Positions 1-9,341 of a stretch of DNA of 64,000 bases are shown piece after piece. This DNA comes from JBNKEI01 sp050288705. Its GTDB lineage: Bacteria > Myxococcota > Myxococcia > Myxococcales > UBA5297. The DNA is taken from NCBI GenBank assembly GCA_050288705.1, contig JBNKEI010000177.1, forward strand, positions 7,164 through 71,163, given 5' to 3'. Each line of letters starts with the position of its first letter. The stretch's first letter is position 1. A program made the translations under genes and the position numbers. The notes under the pieces were generated by a model. It ran no database searches and was not told where the DNA came from. It saw only the letters and a program-made list of their open reading frames with translations.

Positions 1-232
1 GCATGAGGGCATACGAAAAATAATCTAAAGCAAAAATAAGACCTATTTATCGTAACGAGGGGAATCAAATTGAAGCATTAGCACAATACAGAGGGTAACT
101 GTAAATGAAACGAGGTTTGATTTCCCACTAAATATCCACATGCCAGCCTGCCTTCCCCTTGGCGCTCCTGTTTTGCCGATGCCACGATCTGCTTTAGCCT
201 GCTCTACCCATCCCAATTTTGGCGAATAAATG

Positions 233-260
233 TTGCACTTTTAAGGAAAGCAAGTATTGT
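233..260 (+). promoter_or_regulatory. Possible sigma-70 promoter before the giant effector-like gene
   Basis: TTGCAC at about 233-238 and TATTGT at about 255-260 are 16 bases apart and resemble a -35/-10 pair. The predicted start of transcription would lie only a few bases before the ATG at 274, so the mRNA would be almost leaderless, which fits the absence of a Shine-Dalgarno sequence there. No paired HrpB/PIP-type box was seen. The rest of bases 1-232 holds no gene that I can support. Confidence 0.3.
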
Positions 261-273
261 TCGTTTTTCCTGC

Positions 274-3200
274 ATGAAATCATATCGTCCGCGCAGAGTA
301 ATGCTAGGCATTCCTGGCAATATCAATATCACTTCGCATCCCGGCAAACCTTCTGCCAATCGACATACTCACCAGAAATTCACCACGCTTAACCCCCTCG
401 CCATTGAAGCAGACCTATTGAACCCAGGCGAGGGCGCTCTTAGTCGTTCCCAACAGTTGTTAGACAAGGCGGCAACCGCCAATACCGTGACGCCTCAAAA
501 GGGGTCCTGTTTAAAAACGAATACAATTAAGCGCTTTGGACAAAAGATTGCTGCCTCAACAGGAATAAGACCTAGCGATCCGCAATCGCATAAAAAAATG
601 GCGCGTTATATGGGCACCGTTCCAGAACATTCCTGCTCATCCAAAAATAAGACTCTGCTTCCCGGTGTCGAAGCCAAATCGCTAAAAACTAGCGCTCAGC
701 TAAATGAGGCAATTCTCGATCACCTTAAACAAAACGACTCCCTACTCAAAGCTGAAATTGAACAGCGGCGTATTGCCGAAATCGATAGTGCGCTTTCGCA
801 TAATACGCAGTTCGTGAAAAACAATCTCTCACTGCTTGCACGCCGAGCCACGAATCTTGCAAACAACGCCGCCAAGATTAAGCACCAGCGAGAGATTGTT
901 TCCAAATTATTATTGCAACACACCGCGCAGGCATGCAATGCAACCACTATTTTGGCCGAACTCGCTAAGCAAATAGAAATAACCCAGACCACTATCGCCC
1001 ATACCACCCGCAAGCGCGACGAAAGTCATGAGGCTTTTTGTACATTGCCAAAACCAGTAACTCCGTTAGAAAATGGCGAAATCTTCAATAACATCACAAT
1101 ACAAACTGGCATCGAGCATTTAAAGCGCCGCTTCCCCCCAGAAACGAATATAAAATTTTACTCGCCGACGGAATCTACTGCGGGAAATATAGAATTAAAT
1201 GAAGCGGCATTCTCCCTCTTTGCGGTGAGTGACACTTCGAAAGAATTTATAAATCATAAACAAGTGCAAGCAAACAAACGCAGTCCCCTACGTCCTATGA
1301 CAGAGCAACACTATACACTGCTTGTTGCGAAGAATCGGAAAGAATTCCATTACTTTAATTCGGGAGAGCCTAGCCCCCAGTCAATTAAGGCAACTAAAGA
1401 GTTGATTATAAAACTAATCAAACCCCATGGATTAAAATTTAGCGACGTTGAATTTATTAGACATGAAGCTAAGCATGGGAAAGCACCTAAGCAAGGTTTT
1501 AATAACTGCGAACGAACAGTTCTCAGCATGATGGAATCTCTTGCTTTCCAAGAAGACCTATCTCGACAGATCAGTGAGCAGAATACCAAATTGTCGCAAC
1601 TGCAACGTTCTCAAAACATACAACACCGAGTTGTCGAACGCTTTTCCCAGAGTGCGGAAAAGCTGGAAAACGAACTCAGACAACTCGACAAGCGACAAAA
1701 GCAAATTACCCAATCGGCGAAGGTAAACGCTGATGATATTTGGAAAATAGACGAAGAATTACAAAAGCTTCAAACACTACCAAAACTCACCGATGTTATT
1801 GCAGGTATAGAAATTAAGCATAACCGGGCCAAGGACGCGAAAAAGATCGCCACAGAATCACTCAACACTGCTACAGAAGCATTGAACGAACATCTTCTGA
1901 ACACCCTACCAGGCTTTGAATCTGGAGCTGCCTCGACCAAGGAAGCACAAATATTGCGTGCCTGGGTTACTAGCTTGGGTGAACGCGCAAAAGAGTTTGG
2001 CTCCAAGGCGCTTTCGCCAACTGACGCCGCGGCCATTGGACTGCAAGCACTTTCGCTGGCTACCCATGGAAATATCCGCATTGCTGCAGAAGTTATAAGC
2101 ACACTGAAAACGGTGTCTTGGCGACAACTAGTTGCTCAGTCAGGTACTACCCACAATTCTTGTCTGCCATCAGGAAGTGCCGCTGCGGCAACCGCTCAAT
2201 TGCTGGCCAATGTTCCGCGCGGCATGCAAGTGCTTTCGCATATGCTTTGCCGTAGCGATGCACCACTTCAGAGAACACGAATTGAAGCAGCACAGATTTA
2301 CCTGCGTGCCGGCCAGCATTACGACCAAACAAGTTTGGACGATGTAGACACCCGGCATCTGCTTGCCAATGCCCAAATCGGCGCTCGCTATGCGGTAAAC
2401 GGACCTTCCGTCGATGAGGGCCTTGCACAAGCAACTGAAGAGCAACGCAGCGCTTTCCATGCGGTTCGCAATGGATATGCAAGCAAGGCTCCCAATTCGC
2501 CGTATGCACAAGCGAACGCGCATCTGCGAATGTTTGCGCAGTGGGCGCAAGCAGGAACCACTAATCGCCAGACCGACGGGCCCAACCCGCTGCGTTCTCT
2601 GCGCGAAGGAATGTGTGCAGCTAGTGCAGAAGCTCTCCCTACGCCACAGCGCCGCGCTAATGAAGAACTGAGAAATGCGGCAAAGCATTTGGCAAACTAT
2701 CTTTCCGAACGCCGTCATGCTCGAACAAATAGCGGCATTGGTCCATCGTCGGTAGAGCTTGCCATGCGGGCCCTTTCAGAACACGTGCAAAATCTACCTT
2801 ACGAAACGGATCTCACTCGTCTCAAACTCAATCCCAAAGCAATTCGCGCAATCGAAAATCGTCATGCCGAGCTAGAAGCGTGCTTCGTAAACCGCACGGT
2901 TGACAGCGAACGTCCTGAGGCAGCCGGACATCCCGGTTTTGCAGAGGTATGGAAAACACTGAGCTCTGGTCGCCTAACCCTGCTTGAAGCAATGGACTTA
3001 TTGCAGAAGAAAATGCTTGCACATCCGCTAGTCAATGCCCAGTCTTTAGGCACTGGGACTGCAATCGATCTGGAGGCCACTGAGCGCAGACGTTTTCTTT
3101 GCGCCGTGGGTACCGTCAAACGCTTATTATACGACGGCGATACCGACAAAGTACGATCGCCGCAAGCATTGTTCGATTTCTTACGCGATTTTCTCCAAAA

Positions 3201-4629
3201 GCTTGAATGGCGTGACAAATTACGTATCACCGGACAAAAGGTTATTGGCCTTAACATATCTCCAATATTCGCTGCGTCGGCAATAATACCAAGCGGCCTT
3301 GGTTTTAGTCTAATTCTATCGGGGCAAAAAAATAGTGATCGAGTATTAGAAATCCAAATGGGGCGTACCGGCTTATATATTCAAATTGGTAAGCAAGTAG
3401 CTCGCCAAGCGCAAATTGGCGCGAGCATTGGCGGGGGGTACGTGATACCCGGAACTAACCAAGTCCCTTTTGGTCTAGGTATATCGGCAAATTGGCGAAC
3501 GAAGAAAGAATCGAGCATCGAAAATGGCCTACAGATTCGCGTGCCTCGCCGCCGCAAAGGAAACGAGATAGAAGAACGCAGGCAATTCTTAAAAATGTTC
3601 GAACACCTGATGCACCTAATCAGCGATACCAGCGCCGGTCCGCTAGAACATCGCGATCTACTTGGTGAGCTGCTGGCGCGTCACCCCAGCATTACCGTTG
3701 GCTTAATCGCCGACGCCCCGCGTAAGTTGCGCAGTAATGAATCAAGCATTATGGGTACGGCTGGTATCAGGGTTGGCAAGGTGGAAGGCGATCCCCGCCG
3801 TGTGTCCCTTGGAGCATTGGCAGGTTTCAAAGCCAGAAGTGAGAATATAACTACCTGCACACCACTTACTGGCTACATGACTATGATGATGAAGGATTCG
3901 CTGGCACAGTCACGGGTTGATGGTGAAGCGCGGGCGGGCGCTAGTGTTATGCTTAAGCATTTTAGCGAGAATCAGGATAACAGCCAAAAAAACCAGACGA
4001 TTGCGAGGTTATTCGCCAGCGCACTTGGCACTTCCTACACCCGAGAGCTGCATTCCAAAGGTGTTAATAACTTTTCAACATTATGGTTGTTCAACAACGA
4101 AATCGACCCGGCGCGCACGGACTGCGGTTTCGAGTTCCAGACCTTTAGTGATTTCGCACAGCACGTCCGGGAAAACTGGGACTTATGGGTAAACTATGGA
4201 ATTCCGAAGGTAAAAGGTCAGGTCAATGATAAACTAGAGTATGCGGTTGCCGAACGAATGCTAGAAGATTTCATGCAAAAAGTGCACGAACATACTCGCC
4301 GCAATAAGTTCGCCACCATACTAGTTGATTGGTCGGTTAAGCCAGAATTGGCGCCACACTTGGACGCATTGCGAGCGCAGGCATTATTGTTGCGTCTAGC
4401 TGGGCATAACAATAAAGCTATGGAAATGGAACTCGCCTTTGATAATTTAATGGCTAGTTCCGAAATATTTGAGCCAACCATGTTGCTCGTGCGTGAGAAA
4501 GCCAAGAGGCAACGCGAACGGGGAATCGATTTCTTCGGAAAATACCAAAACAACCGGCTCGCCGAATCTATGCGCACAGTTGGGCAGTGGCTCCCATTAG
4601 ATCCCATACCGCAAGATCCTGTGAATTAG
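274..4629 (+). CDS. Giant effector-like protein with putative clan CE cysteine protease centre
   Basis: 1451 residues without signal peptide or obvious membrane segment. Residues ~1-130 look disordered; ~140-260 and ~430-560 are helical/coiled-coil. Between them is a run that fits a Ulp1/YopJ-type protease: His346 in HYTLLVA, Asn362 in HYFNSG (Asp/Glu is usual), Gln407 and Cys412 in QGFNNCERT. The His-to-Cys distance of 66 and Gln-to-Cys of 5 match the family pattern as I know it. The C-terminal half (~560-1451) is Ala-rich helical, then a Gly-rich stretch with beta character (~1000-1110). It faintly recalls the AWR-type effectors of plant pathogens; that likeness is from memory and weak. An injected, host-directed protein is inferred; no secretion apparatus for it is visible. 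The ATG at 274 lacks a ribosome site, so the start could be the ATG at 301. A broken copy of its C-terminus lies at 5947-5979. Confidence 0.6.
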   Translation: MKSYRPRRVMLGIPGNINITSHPGKPSANRHTHQKFTTLNPLAIEADLLNPGEGALSRSQQLLDKAATANTVTPQKGSCLKTNTIKRFGQKIAASTGIRPSDPQSHKKMARYMGTVPEHSCSSKNKTLLPGVEAKSLKTSAQLNEAILDHLKQNDSLLKAEIEQRRIAEIDSALSHNTQFVKNNLSLLARRATNLANNAAKIKHQREIVSKLLLQHTAQACNATTILAELAKQIEITQTTIAHTTRKRDESHEAFCTLPKPVTPLENGEIFNNITIQTGIEHLKRRFPPETNIKFYSPTESTAGNIELNEAAFSLFAVSDTSKEFINHKQVQANKRSPLRPMTEQHYTLLVAKNRKEFHYFNSGEPSPQSIKATKELIIKLIKPHGLKFSDVEFIRHEAKHGKAPKQGFNNCERTVLSMMESLAFQEDLSRQISEQNTKLSQLQRSQNIQHRVVERFSQSAEKLENELRQLDKRQKQITQSAKVNADDIWKIDEELQKLQTLPKLTDVIAGIEIKHNRAKDAKKIATESLNTATEALNEHLLNTLPGFESGAASTKEAQILRAWVTSLGERAKEFGSKALSPTDAAAIGLQALSLATHGNIRIAAEVISTLKTVSWRQLVAQSGTTHNSCLPSGSAAAATAQLLANVPRGMQVLSHMLCRSDAPLQRTRIEAAQIYLRAGQHYDQTSLDDVDTRHLLANAQIGARYAVNGPSVDEGLAQATEEQRSAFHAVRNGYASKAPNSPYAQANAHLRMFAQWAQAGTTNRQTDGPNPLRSLREGMCAASAEALPTPQRRANEELRNAAKHLANYLSERRHARTNSGIGPSSVELAMRALSEHVQNLPYETDLTRLKLNPKAIRAIENRHAELEACFVNRTVDSERPEAAGHPGFAEVWKTLSSGRLTLLEAMDLLQKKMLAHPLVNAQSLGTGTAIDLEATERRRFLCAVGTVKRLLYDGDTDKVRSPQALFDFLRDFLQKLEWRDKLRITGQKVIGLNISPIFAASAIIPSGLGFSLILSGQKNSDRVLEIQMGRTGLYIQIGKQVARQAQIGASIGGGYVIPGTNQVPFGLGISANWRTKKESSIENGLQIRVPRRRKGNEIEERRQFLKMFEHLMHLISDTSAGPLEHRDLLGELLARHPSITVGLIADAPRKLRSNESSIMGTAGIRVGKVEGDPRRVSLGALAGFKARSENITTCTPLTGYMTMMMKDSLAQSRVDGEARAGASVMLKHFSENQDNSQKNQTIARLFASALGTSYTRELHSKGVNNFSTLWLFNNEIDPARTDCGFEFQTFSDFAQHVRENWDLWVNYGIPKVKGQVNDKLEYAVAERMLEDFMQKVHEHTRRNKFATILVDWSVKPELAPHLDALRAQALLLRLAGHNNKAMEMELAFDNLMASSEIFEPTMLLVREKAKRQRERGIDFFGKYQNNRLAESMRTVGQWLPLDPIPQDPVN

Positions 4630-4740
4630 CGTAACTCCTAATGTTTTGGCTGCTTCTTCTACTGACTTGCTTGATTCAAGCATGAATTGAACCACGTCTT
4701 CCTTGACCTGCGCACTCTACTGGTTTTGAATATAAATCTT
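4629..4740 (-). mobile_element. IS3-family transposase OrfA remnant
   Basis: Read on the minus strand, one frame gives VKEDVVQFMLESSKSVEEAA followed by KTLGVT, the typical N-terminal helix-turn-helix region of IS3/IS407-type OrfA proteins. An in-frame stop (at about 4718) lies just upstream and no further transposase sequence follows, so this is a short dead fragment. It abuts the stop codon of the giant effector-like gene, which suggests that an insertion event shaped this locus. Confidence 0.6.
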
Positions 4741-4771
4741 AAGCAGGGCCTCCCTTACCTTTCCTTCAACC

Positions 4772-5119
4772 ATGGAAAATGAGATGACTGACAAAAAACC
4801 AGAACGAACTCCCGAAGAGCTACGCGCTAAGCTGCTAGCCGATCCTGCAACCAGTGAAATTGCTATGTCTCTTGGAATTCCAGTAGAAACCTATATTGAG
4901 AAAGTTATTGACTATGCGCTGCATCCTGACAAAACGCCCACGCTTCATGTACTTCCAGAAAAAACGGTTAAATCGCTAGGAGGGCTAACCGCAGAAGATG
5001 TCAATAAAAAAATTGACACTCTAAAGAAGCTCCTTCAACAAGGCGACTCTTTCGAAGAAAAAGCTAAGAAAAACATCTTCAGTGCACAACTTTTTGATCG
5101 CTCTCACGACAACAAATAA
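4772..5119 (+). CDS. Small hypothetical protein, highly charged
   Basis: 115 residues (111 if the ATG at 4784 is used, giving MTDKKPERTPEELRAKLL). No signal peptide, membrane segment or recognised domain. It is rich in Lys, Glu and Asp and looks mostly helical, with a short C-terminal Lys-rich helix. It lies downstream of the giant effector-like gene on the same strand, separated by the IS3 scrap, and 46 bases before the next small gene. A chaperone or co-secreted partner would be pure guesswork from position. The coherent amphipathic composition and the lack of a competing frame make it likely to be real. Confidence 0.55.
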   Translation: MENEMTDKKPERTPEELRAKLLADPATSEIAMSLGIPVETYIEKVIDYALHPDKTPTLHVLPEKTVKSLGGLTAEDVNKKIDTLKKLLQQGDSFEEKAKKNIFSAQLFDRSHDNK

Positions 5120-5165
5120 GAGCAGAAAAATCAATTTGGTTGTCACCACTTAACTGGAGAGAGAT

Positions 5166-5549
5166 ATGAGTCTACTATCAAACATAGCAGCTAAGCTTAA
5201 TTTTTCAGCAGCGGCAGCCGATAACCCTTCGGAATATTTGCTGCACAAACCGCTCATGAACACGGCGGTTAATTTTTCTCAGCATCTCCCGACCTTCATG
5301 CAGAATCCGTTTTTGCAAGTAGCCCACGAAGCAAGTTCTACAGCCAATTTTGTGTCTGCCCCTATACTCGATACTATGAGCCAGAGACTTGGACTTGCTA
5401 ACTCTACCTCAGCACTATCAACTGCAGCAGCCAAGTTGGATGTTGCTGGTTTGAAACTGACTGAGCCTAGAACATATACTCGATTGGCGGAAAAAGCCAT
5501 GTTTAATCTTTTACACATGTTTTCATTCTCCCATTCAAAAATGATCTAA
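5166..5549 (+). CDS. Hypothetical protein
   Basis: 127 residues, starting at an ATG preceded by a good ribosome site (GGAGAGAG, 5157-5164). Not recognised. Composition is Ala, Ser and Leu rich with no charged clusters; there is no classical signal peptide and no clear membrane helix. It follows the 115-residue gene closely and the pair could form a short operon with it. It lies next to an effector-like gene and a decayed copy of that gene's end, so a role in the same secretion context is conceivable but unsupported. Confidence 0.5.
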   Translation: MSLLSNIAAKLNFSAAAADNPSEYLLHKPLMNTAVNFSQHLPTFMQNPFLQVAHEASSTANFVSAPILDTMSQRLGLANSTSALSTAAAKLDVAGLKLTEPRTYTRLAEKAMFNLLHMFSFSHSKMI

Positions 5550-5616
5550 ATACGAATTTTGTAGTTTATTAGTTCGCCTACTAGGGAATTATTGCGAGTC
5601 CAGTTGAAACCACGGT

Positions 5617-5979
5617 TTGGCAGCATTATCCAAAACGAGTCTAATAAGAAATCTATTTTTGAAGTGCTGGACGTGTGTCGTCAGTTGCCCTAGTAGTCAT
5701 TTGCTCTCGGTGTCCAGGGAAAGGCTTTGTTTGGTGGGTGCAAGTTATGAAATTGACGCCCAGTTGATTATTACACGCGCAGAAGACCAACTCTCCGGAG
5801 AGAGAAAGTCTGCCGCGCGTATGGTCCGTTACTTCAGACTGCACCTACAGAGCCTGAGATCAATCCAAGCGCAGAATTGCCAACAATTTGATCCAGAAAA
5901 CCAGGATTATCTCGCAGCACTCAGACCGCCCAGTGGTCAATAGCTTTTAGATCCCATGCCACAAGATCCTGTGAATTAG
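5617..5979 (+). pseudogene. Decayed copy of the C-terminus of the giant effector-like gene
   Basis: An open frame from 5617 ends in TAG at 5941-5943 but the same frame then continues with LLDPMPQDPVN and a stop at 5977-5979. The intact gene ends GQWLPLDPIPQDPVN, so the TAG sits exactly where the intact gene has TGG (Trp), in the context GQ-W/stop-L. Over the last 33 bases the two copies differ at only two positions. Upstream similarity (for example SYEIDAQLIITRAE against IFEPTMLLVREKAK) is weak, so the rest has diverged or been shuffled. I read this as the relic of a second, paralogous effector gene rather than a real 108-residue protein. Confidence 0.7.
5947..5979 (+). repeat. 33-bp repeat of effector gene 3' end (other copy 4597-4629)
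   Basis: TTAGATCCCAT followed by ACCGC or GCCAC and then AAGATCCTGTGAATTAG. It matches 4597-4629 with two mismatches, in the same orientation and about 1350 bases apart. Recombination between the copies would remove the two small genes between them. Confidence 0.85.
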
Positions 5980-6127
5980 GTACCTCTAAATGCAAGTCGG
6001 GAAATTATCGCCCAAAGGTACCTAATATGCTCCAAAAAAATGAGCAAAAGGCAATCGCTATCTAACCCGCTATTGTGCTTTGATAGCAGTACTGCAATAA
6101 GACATGCGGTATTCCGCGGAGGTCCTT

Positions 6128-6940
6128 ATGCCAAAATATGAAGTATTTGTTCCCTCTTCAAAAGAAAACCATAGCGTCACTCTCATGATTGATGCTGAAA
6201 ACTGGATGACCGCCTTAAAGAGTGGTCTGCAGAATTTGGGAGAACAGGGAACTAATACCTCTGGTGTCATGGTTGATATTATGGAAGACAATTCCATTCA
6301 TGTCACCGATACTTCTAGTGGTAGAGTTTTTCGTATTCGGGCTATTGATGAGAATGCTACACAACCACCTACACCAACTTTTCCTTCTGCTGCTGCAAGT
6401 ATTTCTCAAACTTTAGCTTCCCCGATTGGCCGGGAGCCTGTTAAACAAGACACAGAAGAAATATTATGTGAATTGTTTGAACGAACACAGGAAGTATTTG
6501 ATATGTCGAAAATGCCAGGCATGGGCTTTCTTCTTGATCTGGCACTAGAAAAAATACCTGCTGACTCCGGCTCGGTTTTTGTTTCCGATTTCGCCAAAAA
6601 CGATCTTGAACTGGTAGTGGCTCGCGGCCCTAAGTCCCATGAATTAGACAAACTCAAGTTGCGCCTTCCTGTTGGAATAGGAATAGTAGGATTTTGTGTA
6701 CAAGAAGCAGTATGCCTAGCAATTAGTAATACCGAAAAAGACCCCCGTTTTTATCGGGAAGTGTCTAAGAAATTAGGTTACGCCACTAAGTCAATATTGT
6801 GTGCTCCCATGGCACTAGACGGCCAAGTATTTGGGTGCATTGAAGTCATTAATAAAAAAGACAGCCCTAACTTCGCCGATTCCGAATTGGCTATTCTTTC
6901 ATACATTGCACATCAGGGCGCCAAGTATCTAAACTCATGA
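6128..6940 (+). CDS. GAF-domain signalling protein
   Basis: 270 residues from the ATG at 6128, chosen because GGAGG at 6118-6122 sits five bases before it; upstream in-frame ATG codons lack such a site. Residues 1-75 form a small domain of unknown type (MPKYEVFVPSSKE onward); a Pro/Ala/Ser linker follows; residues ~115-270 are a GAF domain, recognisable from the pattern ...GIVGFCVQEAVCLAISNTEKD... and LGYATKSILCAPM. GAF domains bind small ligands or mediate dimer contacts in signalling. There is no output domain, so it probably acts on a partner. It is convergent with the GAF-containing histidine kinase that follows, with a shared terminator between. Confidence 0.8.
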   Translation: MPKYEVFVPSSKENHSVTLMIDAENWMTALKSGLQNLGEQGTNTSGVMVDIMEDNSIHVTDTSSGRVFRIRAIDENATQPPTPTFPSAAASISQTLASPIGREPVKQDTEEILCELFERTQEVFDMSKMPGMGFLLDLALEKIPADSGSVFVSDFAKNDLELVVARGPKSHELDKLKLRLPVGIGIVGFCVQEAVCLAISNTEKDPRFYREVSKKLGYATKSILCAPMALDGQVFGCIEVINKKDSPNFADSELAILSYIAHQGAKYLNS

Positions 6941-6951
6941 GGTGGCCCAGT

Positions 6952-6996
6952 ATTCTCTCACATGAGAAGCATCTTGGTGAGAGAATGTTTGTTTTT
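6952..6996 (+). terminator. Intrinsic terminator between convergent genes
   Basis: ATTCTCTCA (6952-6960) and TGAGAGAAT (6978-6986) form a perfect 9-bp stem, followed by GTTTGTTTTT. It lies between the stop of the GAF gene and the stop of the minus-strand histidine kinase. Confidence 0.75.
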
Positions 6997-7001
6997 AATT
7001 C

Positions 7002-9224
7002 CTAGCGTCGCTGAACACTTTTTTTCTTTTTTTTCCCTCTTGCGCCTTCGGGCGGCATCAGCGTTCCTGGAAATGGAGTAAGATCAATTTCCGAAATATT
7101 TACCTTGGCAGGAGAAGAAGTCACGTTGGAGTCCACTACGACTCTCGGCTCAGGAATAGCAGGAAGCCGAATTATAAACTCTGTACCTTCTCCTATTCGG
7201 CTGCTAATCATAATGCTACCCCCATGGCTTTTAATAATGCGATCGCATATAGCCAATCCCAACCCAGTGCCTTTTTCTTTGGTGGTATAAAAGGGAACAA
7301 AGATATGCGGTCGAGCTTCTTCGGGAATACCGTTTCCGGTATCTAGAACTCGAATTTCCACTGTTTCTGGGGCACTGGCAAAACGCCATCCTGGAATCGA
7401 ATCGGGAGAGCGGACAGTCAAGGTAATGGTCCCTCCTTCGGGCATAGCTTGAACTGCGTTTTGAATGAGATTAATCAAGACCTGTTTAAGCTGTTCGGCA
7501 TCAGCCGATACTTTGGGAAGATTTTCACGACCATCAACTTGAAGAACTACATTTTCGGGAAGGTCACTGGACAGTAATTTGGCAGTACGACTGATCACGT
7601 TCGACAATTCTACCGGAACAAAATTCTGCTTTAGCGGCCTTGAATAATCCAAAAAGTGCGAAACCACTGAATTAAGGCGGTTTACTTCGTCCACAATAAT
7701 TTGCAAAAATTCATTATTTTCTGCCGGCAAGTTTTCTGGAGAAAGATATTGCGCTGCTCCTTTTATAGCCCCCAAAGGATTACGAATTTCATGAGCCAAA
7801 CCAGCAGCCATTTCTCCTAGGGCAGCCAAGCGATCTTTTTCTTTCATTCTTTCGTAAAGTTTACTATTTTCCACAACCGTAGCAATTTGTTCGCCCAATT
7901 TAAGAATACTTTCAATTTCATTGGAGGCATAGGTTTCGGGCACTCGTTCGTCCCAAAGATTAAGAAAACCAATAACTCGATCTCCGCTCATTAAAGGAAC
8001 TGCTATACCTGCATTCATTGCTTTTAGGGCCGCTTTCAAATCGTTGAGACGCTTACCCTCTTCTCTTCCCTTCCTCTTATTAGTCTGATATTCTTCAGTA
8101 TATTTCAAATCAGCTACCTTTCTTTCAATGTTTTCCAAAAGCACCGCGGGGTGACCCTGCATGGCAACTGCAATTAAGGGTCGTGCCTGCGCGGCATCTA
8201 AGAAAGGAGCGGGAGCTGGACCCAAGCTATCAAAAAGAAAAAAGCCGGGCCTATCCTCGGAAAGCAAATACATGGAAACATGAGTGACTCTTCTGGTCTC
8301 GTGAAGGGTATCCATAACCAGTTTAGCCAAATCGTGAACTTCAATGACGTTGCTAATACGACTTCGCAAAAAATCAAGAGATCGAATCATTTCATATCTT
8401 TCTCGAAATAAATTTGCTACAACCCATTCTTCCAACTTGGCTCTTAGTGGCTCAAATAGAATTAAAATAACTATTGATGCCACTAATGAATTAAATAAAA
8501 AAAGGCTTGGCCGGTCACCCACCCAAGAAACCAGAAGCACGAAAATAGCTACCAGAATGATAGCATGCAGCGACAAGGCAGCAATTTTCCCCAAAAGCTC
8601 GTTCAAATCTAATAGGCGTAACTTTTGCAGGGTTTGGGCCAATAAAAACATATAGAGAGAGGTAACAATTGCTCCCAGTTGCGGAAAATCAATTCCATAT
8701 TCCGGAAGCCTATCCAAAGCCGCAGCCAATAAAGTTAGTCCCGCTCCCCCAGTCAAATACAAAAGCCGCGCTCTTTCAATCGAAGATTCAGTTACTGCCA
8801 TTCTTCTCAATAAAAGAGAAAACCCAACCAAAAGAGCGCCGAAAACCCATAAAGCAATCAGCGTACGCGCAATCTCAGAGCTAGCTAAAGGAGTCACCGC
8901 CACGGTGATACCCAGAGGCACTCCAAGCATTGCCGCCAACCACGCTCTACGAGCATGTTTGGGAGAAACTCCCAGGAATTCAAGAAAAAAAGCCAGCGCG
9001 CTCACTGGGATAAGGGTGCTAGTGGCAATAGACACCCGCGACCAAAAGCTTGACCACAAAACAGTAGCGAACTCCCCCAGATAGTACAAAAAGAGGGTAA
9101 GGCAAAAGGCAGCGTAAAGAGTGAGAGCTCGACGGCGAGGACGAAGAAAAACCGATATCGCCAAGGCCAGGCAAAAAAGCGCCGCTAAAAGAGTACTTTG
9201 GCTTCGAAGATCCATGGAGGGCAC
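7002..9224 (-). CDS. Membrane sensor histidine kinase with GAF domain
   Basis: 740 residues. About eight hydrophobic segments fill residues ~10-260, followed by a GAF-type domain (~290-450), a HisKA dimerisation helix with the phospho-acceptor in AGLAHEIRNPLGAIKGAAQY (His near residue 477), and a HATPase_c domain with N box LINLIQNAVQAMPEGG, G1 box DTGNGIPEEA and F/G2 boxes FVPFYTTKEKGTGLGLAIC. The tail is rich in Lys/Arg. The layout is that of NtrB-like kinases common in deltaproteobacteria. No response regulator lies next to it, so its partner is encoded elsewhere. The chosen start is GTG at 9224, with GGGAAG nine bases upstream; ATG at 9215 is an alternative. Confidence 0.9.
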   Translation of the reverse strand: MPSMDLRSQSTLLAALFCLALAISVFLRPRRRALTLYAAFCLTLFLYYLGEFATVLWSSFWSRVSIATSTLIPVSALAFFLEFLGVSPKHARRAWLAAMLGVPLGITVAVTPLASSEIARTLIALWVFGALLVGFSLLLRRMAVTESSIERARLLYLTGGAGLTLLAAALDRLPEYGIDFPQLGAIVTSLYMFLLAQTLQKLRLLDLNELLGKIAALSLHAIILVAIFVLLVSWVGDRPSLFLFNSLVASIVILILFEPLRAKLEEWVVANLFRERYEMIRSLDFLRSRISNVIEVHDLAKLVMDTLHETRRVTHVSMYLLSEDRPGFFLFDSLGPAPAPFLDAAQARPLIAVAMQGHPAVLLENIERKVADLKYTEEYQTNKRKGREEGKRLNDLKAALKAMNAGIAVPLMSGDRVIGFLNLWDERVPETYASNEIESILKLGEQIATVVENSKLYERMKEKDRLAALGEMAAGLAHEIRNPLGAIKGAAQYLSPENLPAENNEFLQIIVDEVNRLNSVVSHFLDYSRPLKQNFVPVELSNVISRTAKLLSSDLPENVVLQVDGRENLPKVSADAEQLKQVLINLIQNAVQAMPEGGTITLTVRSPDSIPGWRFASAPETVEIRVLDTGNGIPEEARPHIFVPFYTTKEKGTGLGLAICDRIIKSHGGSIMISSRIGEGTEFIIRLPAIPEPRVVVDSNVTSSPAKVNISEIDLTPFPGTLMPPEGARGKKKKKSVQRR

Positions 9225-9341
9225 TATAAACGACTTCCCTCCTACTGTTTACTTAATCCGACGACTAGTTTTTACCTGCGAATATGCTACAAGATGGCGA
9301 GTTTTAGGCAAGAAGCGGTTTACTGTGTACATGAGGCACAC

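Noticed and set aside
2170..2718. Minus-strand frame of 182 residues within the effector-like gene
   Set aside because: Shadow of the long coding frame; Cys/Arg-rich and without any motif.
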